Source: Amoebophrya sp. A120
Lineage: Eukaryota > Sar > Dinophyceae > Syndiniales > Amoebophryaceae
Direction of reading: 5' to 3'
Assembly: GCA_905178155.1 (NCBI GenBank)
Contig: CAJINV010000001.1
Location: forward strand, 11,443,571-11,507,570
Length of the DNA: 64,000 bases
This document shows positions 11,174 through 22,318 of the stretch, one piece after another. Within the stretch, counting starts at the first letter, position 1. The number at the start of each line of letters is the position of its first letter. A program made the translations under genes and the position numbers. The notes beneath the pieces were generated by a model that was not told the origin of the DNA, ran no database searches, and saw only the letters and a list, made by a program, of their open reading frames with translations.

Positions 11174-12523
11174 CTAGTTCATTTCCGTAATCTTCTGCGA
11201 ATATCTGTAACTGATGCCCTCTTGACCGCGAAATGACGAGCAAAACCGGAGAGGATTAGCGCCTTTGTCCGTCACTGCGTGAAGGCGCGTCCGGATCCAG
11301 TTCCAGCGGAAATGCAGGTACGACCATGCAGCGCCCTTCCCGGTTGAGTGCTTGCGCCAAAATGTAGCGCGTTTGCGAAAATCTATCTGAAAGTAATGGT
11401 GCCACATCGGATGTAGGCAAGATTTAGGCTCCTTTCCAAAGCGGTAGGGGTAGTTTTTACGCCCTAGCTGACCCTCTGGCCACGCACTCGGCATTTGATC
11501 GACATTTGCATCGGTGTTCAAGCAATAACCTGTTTGTGAACAATTCTAATGCATTTGGAGGAATGCAATCTTCTTTCAGATGAAAATAGTACCCGCATCA
11601 ATCCAAGGAAAACAAAACACACGATGAGAAGGATAACGGACGAGGCCGCCATTCATCTGGCGATGAAATCTATTTTCTAGAACTTCTAGCTACTGTAGCG
11701 AAATACTCCCGAGTAACAACAGAAAACTCATCGTGTCATGGTCAAATGGGTACCGTATGGCGCTAAAAATCCGCCGGCCCCAAACTCGAAGATTTGCTCC
11801 TGTGCTTGAAACAGGTACTGCGTGACCATACCTAAGCGGCATCGCTCCTCCCGAAGAGCACGATGCCGCAGTGACAGCGATTCGACCCCGTCGGCAGACG
11901 GTAAAGGCCCACTCGTTGGCACTGAGCGATCAACGGGATCGTCCCATACAACAAGGCTTGATCCGGTGCCTTTCGTGTCCGCATCCCCAGGCCGCTTCCG
12001 CCGTTCATGAAACTTTTATGAAAGGGAAATCCCGTCAGCGACTGTCGTTTTCTCATGCGCAACAACATCATCCCGATGTTGAAAGTTTCACATTTTAAAG
12101 ACAAGAGGTCATGTGCAACGATTCGAAGCCATGGGTACGCGCAATTTCACTGTCTCGGTCCGTCGAATCACTGCCTGAGGACAAATAAAATACTTCATAC
12201 TATAAACACCAGTCGACATATTGTCGTACGCTAGACAGCTTTTTGTGATTGTGGTACACATTTACTCAGTGTCCATCTTGAAACTCGGCCTCATCATTAA
12301 GTCTGAAAAGGCGAGCGCAGCAGTGGCGCCAAGGATTTCAAATCGATAAGAAGTCCCAGACCTCCGCGAAAAAACGTGTATCATCTGCCACACATCCACC
12401 GCTCAGGCGCCTTTCGCTGTACAAGTTCGCTTCTACAACCGGCCAACGGAAGCTCAACACCTTTAAGGCTCTGAGTGGAGCATTGAGGCTGCAAAATGGC
12501 ATCAAAGCCATAATTGTTCGCAC
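11174..12523 (-). CDS. M1-M2 module exons, probable 3' exons of the kinase gene
   Basis: This is a fourth copy of the modules described for 36898-41710. The first exon starts right after a CTACAG acceptor at 12523, reads VRTIMALMPFCSLN and runs to RFFAEVWDF near 12355. A second exon begins at about 12018 (FHERRKRPGD) and ends at donor TACG|GTACCC (11754). A third runs from 11529 (acceptor ACAG|GTTATTGC) to a stop at 11174. It carries GYCLN and the module signature WSYLHFRWNWIRTRL. A terminal exon at 10796-10925 with WSFNARTDP may replace that stop. The kinase gene has a donor at 12743 that joins this copy in frame, so these are probably its 3' exons rather than a separate gene. The ~330-nt gap between the first two exons is not present in the other copies. 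It lacks an obvious GT-AG pair that preserves all residues, so it may be an inserted intron or damage. Confidence 0.55.
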
Positions 12524-12655
12524 CTGTAGATGTGAGTGTACAAACAGTTGCTCATGTTCTTGGTGTCGATACTTAGTGATAGTCGACAAGCTCTCATACT
12601 GTAATTAAAGCAGGTCCGTCACTCGTCAACAACATCTGTGCAGCCTCAGCCACTT

Positions 12656-15600
12656 TCATCTATTTCTATTTCTATGTATAGTATTCCTAACATGCCAGCC
12701 CTTGGGAGATTTCAGAGATAAACGCAGTAAAGTAACTTTTACCGCCCATGTGTCGGGATCGAAAACCTGTCCGGATTCCGGATGTGACATTCCTCCTTCT
12801 ATTGCGCTTTGATTCGCTTCCTCCAGATGGTCTCGCCCAAAGTCGATTTCCGCGCTCCAGTAATCGCGTGGCCTTTTATCGCGGACCTTTTCTTTTAGAA
12901 ACCGCAAAAACAAATTTTCACAGCTGAGGCCCTGCTCTTGTCGAGTTTCGAGCGGAGCAGCAGGTGCCTCAAACGGCTCTGTGCTGCCCCCTCCTTCCTC
13001 ATTCAGTCTTGGCTGCGTGCTCTGCGATGATGGTGTTCTGATGGCCGGAGGAGGGACGTATCGCGCAGTGCTGCTGGACGAACCGCCCCCACTAGCGCTA
13101 CCAACCCTTGCAATGGTGTACGCATCTTGTTCGGCTTCCGCTAGAAGAGATGCACTGTCTGGAACTTCTACAGGCGGCAGATCGTCAAGGAAGTCATTTT
13201 CCGGCAAGGGGGGCTCCGGCTCGTCTCTGTCATGTATTCCTGCCTCTGGCTCATTCTCTCCTTCCCCGTCCTCAGGTTCACTTGGGCACACACTGCTCGC
13301 AGCTGAGCTGTGGCTATGCCGTCTGCTCGAATCGCTTCGACTATCCGAATCAGAGACGCCTTCTCTCCCATCGCAGTCGGATTGGTTGCCAGAGTAGCGG
13401 TCCTGCTCGTCGTCTCGTCCTCTCTCCGCAGCCGCAGCTGATGAAACCTGTGATCGCAAGCTCCTCTGGACACTCATTGCATCAGTATCCACTTCTCGCT
13501 CATCACCAGCACCACGCGCGGGGGCGCTTATAGCGTCGGTGACCCTAGCTCCTTCAGTTGCACCATCTGTGCCGGTGTTTCTACTTTGAGCCGTAGCGGC
13601 GGTGCCCGAACTACCGACCTGTTCTTGCGGTCGCGCATCGACTAGTCCGGCGCCTTGATTTTCGTTTGCGACCGAGGACGCACGGGCGTCCGAACCCTGT
13701 TGCGCGATGTCTCCTGTAGTCCTCGTCCTTTCTCCTCGTTCGGCTCCTCGCATCGTGCCTCCATTCGCGACAAGGGAACCGGAATCCGCATGGCCGACTC
13801 CTCGTTCCACCGATCTGCCCTCCTGGTTGCCGCCAGCACGACCCCTTCCTGCCGTTTCATTGTCGGTCTCTGCCGCGCCGTAGTCTACCGTCGAGGCAGC
13901 ACTACCTGTTGGCACCGCTCCCGCCGCTCCTCCATTGCCAGCAGTTGCACTTACTTCGACGCTGGTCATATTGCCGGATGGCGCTTCGCTCCCAGCCCCA
14001 CCTCCTGATATGGGTGGCGATTCACCGCCAACGTCGTCTCGTTCTTCTCCATAAGAAGATCCTGCGCCAGCTTCTGCACCGCTCCCCGGACGCGCTGCCC
14101 CCTCCATTTGTGACGCATCTGAAATACTTCCAGTTTGATTATTGCCGCCTGATGTCCGTTGCGATTGCTGCTCCTGTGCACCAGAATTGCCAGTCGCAGC
14201 ACCAGCAGCGACTATAGCTGGGTCGCCACCTGCATGTAATGTTCCGTCTATTGCGGTGCCTGCTTCATCGGTTCCAGGACTTTGCCCATGCGTACTGAAA
14301 CTACTTCCTGGTTCTTGCGGAGGGTGATTTTCAATGTCAGCTCTTCGTGCAGGGTTTCCAGCTGTGCCGTTTGTCGTTTCTCCAGATGTTGTTCCACTTT
14401 CACTGTTTCCAGGAGGAGACACCGACGTAGGAGAAGGAGAAGCTGTTGCCGGGTCAGGTCCCGGTAGGTCATTTTGGAACCGCTCATGACCTGGAGACGT
14501 TGTCGTCGAAGTTGCTAGATACGGTTGATGCGTAGGAGAAGTCGCCGCTTGCGTTGTGACTCCTGTCTGCGCTAGCTGGCCACCACTTCCCGCCACGACT
14601 GCAGGCGAAACCGGCGTGGCAGCAGGAGATATTGAAGCTCCTTGAGCAGATGGAGTAGCAGCGGCCGCAGGCACAATCACTGGCACCGTACCAGCATTCG
14701 CTGCCGGCTTTGATTTCGCCGGCGCCAGAAACTCCGCTCCGGAAACAGGCCCCGGGGGGAAGAGGCTCAACAAGCCCGATGAAGGACTCGCAGGAGGGGT
14801 CGGTTGCTGCAAAGGAGCGGTTGTTCCGGCATTCCCGCTCTGACCATCATTTCCTAGACCTGTTGGTGGGCCGCTCGGGTTCCCTCCAGGTGAAGTGCCA
14901 CCACCCCCGCCACCGCCTCCATCCCCGTTGAAGATTCTCGTCGGGACTAAAATCTTTGGTTTATGCCAGCCGCCGAAGCCGCCAAACAGGTAAGCATCAC
15001 CGTCTCCTGAAGATCCCAGCTCTGCTTTCTGTTTGTTCCCCTCGCTCACGTTGCCCATATGGACTGCCAAGCCAGTAGCGCCCGCGAGAAGACAAACAGC
15101 GATGATGGTGATGATGATGGTGGAGAGCGAAGAGGCCAGGAAAGCGGCGCAAGGAGACGCTGCGGAAGATGTCGATGACGAAGAGGGATCTTCTGTCATG
15201 GAATGAAATTTGTCTTCTTGCGACGGTTCCTCATTATCGTCACGTGCAAAACTTGGCGTCGTGTCTCGCTCCCCGGTGTCGATGGTTTGTGTTGCAGAAG
15301 TTAGCGATGCTGTTTTGTTGTTTTCCAAAGCAAAATCTTCGGAAGCGACGCCTTGCGCCTGCTGCTGCTGCTGCTGCGACATCAATGCCGCACCTTTCTC
15401 AGCATTTTCATCCAACTCATGCTCTTCCTCCGAGGACGATGCCAGCTCTGGCTCGTGTTCTTCTGCTACTTCATTTGCGAAATCTCGGATATTTTTGTCG
15501 CTTCTCATTTTCTTTTCTTCACCACCCGACTCCAGCACCTCCTTCTCGATTTGGCCCGTAGCGCCGCCGCCATCATCCAGGTTTCCAGGTCCGTCCTGTC

Positions 15601-18600
15601 GTCGTGCCAATAGCTCCGCTTGCTCCGCACCCGTAGCACCGAAAGAAGTCGAGTTGCAGGAGTAGTTCATCTCTTGTTTCGCCAGCAACGGTAACGACGT
15701 TTGCTCGATAAATTCCTCTTCGTAAATGTCTGACAGCCGATGGCCCTCCCATTTCGTCGCTTTTCCCTTCATGTCTTCTTCATTGACAAGGTTTTTCGGC
15801 ATTTTCAGCAGCTTTTGATTCTTTCTCTTGATGGTCGCTTGGCATGGCTGAACATTCGCATCGTACTGCTCATCTCCCATTTCCAAATACTTCAGCACCG
15901 TCTGTGCGTCCCACCGCCTTTCCCAACGCCACCGCAGCGTGACCTGTAGCAGAGACACCAGATGGCCGAATAACGCCGCGTCTTGCTGCTCCCACCGCCG
16001 AGATTTCGAGTACAGAATCCGGACCCGGGAATCCGCCACGGCGAACTGCGCCCGCATCCCGCACCCCTCTAAATGCTCGTACGGCGCCCGACCGTACAAT
16101 AATTGGTAGAGGATGATCCCCAAAGCCCAAACGTCAGCGGCTGGCCGCATTTTCAAACTCGCCGATCCCTCATCCGGCTGGTAGAACGCCTCAGGTGGCA
16201 TGTAGCGCGGCGTGCCGCACTGGCGATCGCGGGAGACATGGGTGATTCCCTCGTCTTTATTGATCCCTCTCGCGAGGCCGAAATCAGAGACCTTCACGAT
16301 GTTGTCCACGATGAGGAAATTCGCGGGTTTGAGATCAAAGTGGATCAACCCGAGACTGTGGATGGCCGCGACGCCCGCGACCATGTCGCGCCAGAGGTTG
16401 CGGATGTCGTAAATCGAGAAGATTTCGTAGTTTTTCCTGAGGAAGGAATGAAGGTTGGGTATGGGAGGGGAAAGAAGGTGCTTCAGTTGCTGAACCAGTT
16501 CTAGTTGCAGTGCAGATGCGGTACAAAAATTGACATATTGAAAATCACATCCAGTTGCGCCTGCGGGTTCACTCGCATGAGAAATTAGGAGTAAACTTCC
16601 CCCACTGCTGCATCTTGTCCATGTTTCATTCCGCATCACAAAAATATATTATGACTCAAACCAACACAAACGCTTCCCTCCCATACCACAGTCCGCGAAT
16701 TCTAGCAAAATATGGATCACCAGGTCCTTCGGAAAAAATTTCGCTTCGCCGATCATCTTCACTACCCGCAGCTCGTCCGCGTTGTGGCCAGCATTGCCCT
16801 TCCCCCCTGCGCTCGCACGATTTTTGTCCCGCAAAGCCCGCAGCCAGTTTACCTCCATGGCAAACGAACGCATTTGCCGCGCGTCCCGTGCGTAGACGAC
16901 CTTCAATGCGTATCGTGTGGCGGATAGCTGAGAAGCTTTCGTCTCCCTGTCGCGACCGTTGCCGCTGCTTCCAATGCCACCACTTTGCGACGCGTCACGA
17001 TTGCAGCTGTAGTTGCTCCGACTGCCCGAGGCTGTAGTAGTTGAGCCTCCGTCTACCACACAAGTTCGCAAATCCACGCACTCAAACACTTCCGCGGATC
17101 CGCCCTTGCCGATCCGCTTCACAACTTCGAGCAATAAAGTCGGCTTGTTGAAGTCCACGCGATGGCTGTCAGCCACCTCTTCGCCCATGCAGATGACCAT
17201 GCCTGGGCCAACGCGGGCGGTGGCGGTCACGTTGATGTTTTTGCGCTGAATGAAGGCAAACGTGGAGAGTAGCGAATCGTTTTCTTGGTACGAAGTCCGG
17301 CAGTCCTCGTCGTTGAAATACTCGGGCAGGTCGCTTGGGGAGTTGAGAAAAGGGGCGCTGTGGCGCCCGTAGACGGGGATGCTGGCCACGGAGGTGGAAA
17401 GTAGAGGCTCCGGAGATGAAAGATTCGCCACTTTATTTATTCCAGGACACACATCAGGGAGATTGTCGCTGGGTCCACAATCATGATCCCGGGGGTCGTT
17501 GCCCATGTGGAGCTTGCCATTAGGCGAGGGAGAAGCGTCAATCTTTTCTGCGCGCCGGGGTGCAATCGGTGTGGAGTCCGGAACGACAGGGGCGCAGAGG
17601 GTTTCGGCCTTGTCGCTGCACCTCAATCCAGAGCTAGTAGTGTCGCGGGGATTTTTCCTTTCTATTTGAAGACCATCCTGACCATGCCCTTCTTTCTGGT
17701 GTCCGTCTTGAGCAACGGGCCCTTGGGCTTCTTGCTGATTCTGGTGGAGCATTGGCCTCGCACCTCGCTGTTCTCGGTTGTATTCAGGGTCCTCAATCGT
17801 GAAACCCACTTCCTGCTTGCGGTCGCCGTTTGATGTATCCACAACAGCCACCTTTGGCAGGTCCGCCTGGTAGACAAAGTCTTGGACTCCTTGACGCTGG
17901 TCGTTCTCGACAGCATTTCGCTGATATCGTTCTTGCGGTGCCGGCGCTCCCGCTGTGCCATTTTCGCAGTCGGCATTGCTGTCGAAACTGGTTTCTCTGT
18001 TTTCCAGCCGCCCTCTGGCGGTGTGTGAGTAGTTGTTGCGCTTCTTGTCACTATACGCATCAGTGAGGCCTGCATGGTCAACATTTCTCACCCTCGGAGC
18101 CGAGGAATAACAGCTCTCGGCTTCTCTGTTCGGATTGTAGCCCGTCGACGAAAAGTCGTCTCGTGTCGACGGCCGGATAGCAACATGGCCGCGGCCGGGC
18201 CGCGCAGCGGCAGCTGCGTTCCTGCTTATCACATCGTCTTCAATCGTACTCGTCGCCGCCGGCCTCCTGGCGTCGTTTTGCTCCTGATAGTAGGAGCTTC
18301 CATGATTGCCGGCGGACGAAGTGGTGTTCACTTCTACGCCGTCGTAGGAGAAGGTCGCGCTTCGCTCACGACCGCGAGGGTCGTGTGGACCAACATCTCC
18401 CCTCTCTAGCAGATCGTCCTGCTCCTCCCGTGCAGCTTGGCACTCGTAAGCAGCCTGTTTGTCTCGAACGCCTTCTCCTTGTTGCCCCGCGCCCGCTCCT
18501 GCATGTGCATTTGCGGTCTGTGCAGCAAAAACTTTCTCCCCGAAGTCGAATGTGGTCACAGTATGCAACGCCGACGTTGCTTGTGTGGGAACTGGGGCGA

Positions 18601-18811
18601 CGGGTAAAGGGTAGCTTGGGACATCGTGCTCTTCTTGGACGAAGCGCGCATTGTTCTTTTCGAAGCGAATAATGTTGCCCGGCTCTGCTAAGTCGCGGCC
18701 TGCAGTAGTAGTAGATCCACCCTGATCTGGATGGTCGCGAGGGTGAAAATTACGTCGGCCAGATGGAATCACGGGTCGTGGGGGATTGTCTTTGTGCTGG
18801 TCGTCGGGCAT
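12656..18811 (-). CDS. MPS1/TTK-like protein kinase with transmembrane segment and C-terminal module
   Basis: Exon 1 is 18811-16687. The GT-AG intron 16501-16686 keeps the frame, and exon 2 is open from 16500 to 12656, giving up to 1989 residues. The first ~560 residues are low-complexity. The kinase follows: VVKRIGKGGSAEVFE (glycine loop), YALKVV (lysine), then HFDLKPANFLIVD (catalytic loop), SDFGLA, CGTPRYMPPEA and DVWALGIILYQLLYGRAPYEHL. The DLKPANFLIVD and MPPEA signatures are those of the MPS1/TTK spindle-checkpoint kinases. After the kinase comes a Glu-rich region, a hydrophobic helix (STIIITIIAVCLLAGATGLAV, minus strand near 15120-15070), and about 700 residues of Gly/Ala/Ser/Thr linker. 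A membrane segment and this tail are not usual for the family. The C-terminal M3 module (NLFLRFLKEKVRDKRPRDYW) matches modules in the gene at 36898-41710. A strong donor, TGGGCG|GTAAAAG, at 12743 sits at the same place as donors in those modules, so the last ~30 residues of the open frame may be intron. Confidence 0.8.
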
Positions 18812-18929
18812 AGGGTAAATTATCTCCAGGTCGTCGCACCACAGAAGGAGCAGTCACTGGCTCGTAGGTAATAATAAAGGGGTGATACCGCTCTGCCTGT
18901 CGATATAGTAGTTGTCGCGCCGATATTTT

Positions 18930-19069
18930 TATGACGGCCTCAGAAATTAAATTTTAAAATCAGACCATAGCTAGTTTTGTGCACCGTTTAGTTAAGGTTT
19001 TGCATTTAAAAAGGTGATGTTTAAACTAGCTAGTTCACGGAGGTTCAGCTGCCTTGCGGATGCGTGTCG
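18930..19069 (+). repeat. Left terminal inverted repeat (140 bp)
   Basis: It begins TATGACGGCCTCAG and ends GCGGATGCGTGTCG. It is the reverse complement of 34449-34588 with one substitution (A versus C within the TGCATTTA.AAAGG segment). Similarity stops abruptly at both ends. Confidence 0.92.
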
Positions 19070-19644
19070 CAATGGCGGGCGGAGTCACTGACGAACCAGC
19101 ACCGGAGGCCATTATTTTGATGCGAAACAGCTCGAAGTAGACACGAATAGCAACACAAAAGAACTAGTCGGTTAGTTTGTATGGCCCAAAGGGTTAAAAG
19201 CTTCCACTTCCTGCTATTGATTCGGTTGGAGGAGAGAATTTGAGTCATCATTATCATCAGCATTGTCGGGTGAGTATGGTCATACGTATCGTGTTTGTGT
19301 ATCGGGTAGCGCAAACGAGATTGATTTTTGATCATTTCTAACAGGGCTGGAGTGGATTTGTAGTTGATATCTTACAGAAGAACCCCCCGAAATTTCGAAC
19401 GACCCTCAGGAAGGAGGAAAGTGCTTGCGCTGCTCTTTTGTGGTGTGATTCGTGCAGAAGTTTTCTAACAAAGCGCCGTCGTACTCTCACAGCGACAATG
19501 GGAACACAACCGAGACAGAGTATCAATGCTCATCTCCAAGTCAACTGTCACTGATATGGCATAACAGCGTGGACCTTTTTGATCTTGTAATACAACTGCC
19601 ACATCATTAGCCGAAGCATGGCAGTGCTACTAGTCTGCATGTGA
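19070..19644. other. Left subterminal region of the element
   Basis: No supported gene. Presumably it carries the promoter of the plus-strand cargo gene. No subterminal tandem repeats or AT-rich satellites were noticed. Confidence 0.35.
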
Positions 19645-21070
19645 ATGCGCAAGGATTACAGTGCGTTGGCTTTGGATTTTGGTTTCATACAAAGGGAGAA
19701 GGAGCTGCTAGCCGAGCTGCAGGACATTATGGACCCACTCACTCAGGTGCATCCTGATTGTACTGAAGTCACTGCCGACATGTTTGTGAAACCGAGGGCG
19801 CTGATGCCGGAAGGAGATTTGGTCGACGAACGGCAGTGGCTTTGGATGGCCTTGCAGATCAAGACGTGCTTGATTTGGAGCAGTGAGTGGGTCTGCCGCC
19901 TGCGGTACACGCTGAATACCCACAAAACCCGGCTGCGTGGCCACGTCTTAGTGGGTTACTGCCACTCCCAGCCGAACAAAATTTTCGTCGAGGTGGTCCA
20001 CCGGGCGAAGAATTACGTCCAGTTCGACATCAAAAAACGACTCCATTCCAAGGACGAGCTCCCTGGTCTTCTGTGCGCGCTTTATCATGGTGAAAGCCTC
20101 ACGCTGTTCACGGACCCCATTACTTGCGCGTACAGTCCCGAAACCTGGGTGGAACAGGAAGCGCGGCGCATCTTCGTCAAGAATATCGAGGACACCCAGA
20201 CGCTGCGGTACGTGGCTGCAGAGCGGGAGTTCAGCACGGTGGACGGTTACCTGATCAGCAATGTCGACGGCGTGCGGAAGGTGATGAGAATCCAGGAGAA
20301 GGTGATGACAGTCCGGAAGGAACGTGGAAAATTCATGGGGCTGCGGGCGCCGATGCGACGGCACAATCATACCACACAACAGACTGCAGCTGTGTTTTTC
20401 TGTGGCAGGTTGTAGAAGTTGTAGTCGCGACCACGTGAGGCCGCGCATCTGCCTATCACATCCTTGTCATCATCACAGGTCGTCCGGAAACCCCTACAAC
20501 ATCAACGACTTTGACATGTTGTTGCTGCATGTTCGCTCCGATCCTCACGGGACTGGAAGCTGTGAATCCCTCCACGGTAGTGCCTTGATTCCGATGAGGA
20601 CACTGGTGGAAGCTGGGTGCGTCACCTCCGGGTAAGCATTATGTTTTCATCTATGATGCGCGCACTACTACAGACGTTTATTACTAGGATGCATGTGGAA
20701 AGAATCAAAACAACCCTCAGGAGACAGTGAATCTTAGTTGAAACGCTACTTGCATGGGTCTACTTTTGGGGACCTGACTGGAAGCCACTTCTTAATAGCG
20801 TTTTTTTATGTATGGCGGCTTGTTTTCGGTACGTAGCCTACTACGATACTTCCTGCTACACCTCCAAGGGCTCCGGAGTCTGACCGATAAATCAACAGTA
20901 AAATACTACACAGCGACACGGTGGGGAAGACGATTTTGAGTATGTTTCCTGTAGCGCCTGGAGTACCGAAGCCGCGGATCGACGGGGTATTCGAGCAGTA
21001 CTACGCGCCTTGCTCTTGTAAGGTCGCGTTTGGAAACCGATTGAACGACATCACTCAGGCAGCCGAGTAG
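19645..21070 (+). CDS. Three-exon cargo gene of unknown function
   Basis: This is the only convincing plus-strand gene in the window. The exons are 19645-20408, 20479-20631 and 20914-21070. They are joined by donors CAG|GTTGTA and CGG|GTAAGC and acceptors ATCACAG and ACACAG. All phases close, giving 357 residues. The first exon is soluble and mixed in composition, with motifs such as ERQWLWMALQIKTCLIW, RGHVLVGYCHSQPNKIFVEV and STVDGYLISNVDGVRKV. The C-terminal part (NPYNINDFDMLLLHVRSDP, then GSALIPMRTLVEAG) has the alternating pattern of a beta sandwich, perhaps C2-like, but that is only an impression. No catalytic motif, signal peptide or membrane segment was found. It lies just inside the left TIR and points away from it. 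Confidence 0.6.
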
Positions 21071-22318
21071 ACCAGTGGTAGGAAAAACATGGACGACAGT
21101 ATGCGCGAGTACGAAAATCAGAGATCAAAACACGAACCACAACCGACATATCCTGCGGAATATCTTTAGAACTCGAACCACGCCACAGCTTTGCAATTCC
21201 ATGCGCTGCAGACAACAGCTCGACGGCACAAGATTATTGGATTTGCAGTGCAAATATTAGTGGTTCGTTTACAAGGTGGGAAATTGGAGTTCAATGTTGA
21301 ATCTGTAAAATTTAATGTAAGAATTTGAGGAGAAGAACATACAAAAAGTGATTCGGAAACCGAAGCAGAACAGTCGAAAAGTAGTACCTAGTTTTCTCTT
21401 TCTTGTGTAATAAATTTCTAATTTTCTTGGAAAGGATTGCCAGTCCTTTTCCATGTAGCCAGCTGCTGGAGTGCAGCGCTAGAGCTACTACATATTTTAG
21501 GTGTTGAAATACACCAGCTTCTTCATCTTTCATATTCATAATAGTACTTTTGGTACTTTGCTATAAAATTGAACATCGACCTACAGCCGTGTTCCTTTTT
21601 CTTTTCTAAAATTAAGTTTTGCAGTCGCACATAGACTGTTTGTAATCAAATAGCAGCGGATAAGTTGCCGCTTTCCGCTGCACTAAAATCATATATTATT
21701 TTCTTTTTTCAAATTTTGTGGTTGCTTTGAATTCGCCTTCTGTGAAGGGTCTGCCAAACCATTCACGGCGGAGTAGAAGCGTTGAAACATAGCCCCGTAG
21801 GACTAGCGGTAGATCATAAATATTTACTTACCAAGCATCGAGTTGTGTCATTCTGTCCAGTCGGGTGGAAGTTTTCGCCCTAAGTAGTGCGGAATCAATT
21901 TGAAATCTATTGCGCACGCAATAGACGACGATGGATATTTCTAATAAATATTTTTTTAATCGCAGGTAGCACCTCTCTACTATCATACTTTTGTAGTTGA
22001 CCACTTGTTTTTGTTAGTGATAGTATGTAATGCAAAAACCTTGAGCGGTTTGTGTGCAGCCAGCGGCATAATTCATAGTCCCTCTGGCTTCGTGCACAGC
22101 TTCCACACATACAAACAACACTCCATCCATGACAAGCTGCGCTGCACCTCAAACCTTGCCCAAAATTTCTGCAAGGTGTTGCTGATTTTAACATAAAAAT
22201 AAATATCTGCCGCACTGTTGCTGACGTCATCCGTACTGCTAGAAGAAACAAAGCTCGAAAATCATAAGTATTATTTTTTCCTGTAGCAATCTGTCATGCG
22301 TTGCACTGTGGCGCTGTT
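21071..22318. other. Convergent intergenic region inside the element
   Basis: This AT-rich stretch lies between the 3' ends of the plus-strand cargo gene and the large minus-strand cargo gene. Frames on either strand are short and lack protein character. Confidence 0.4.
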
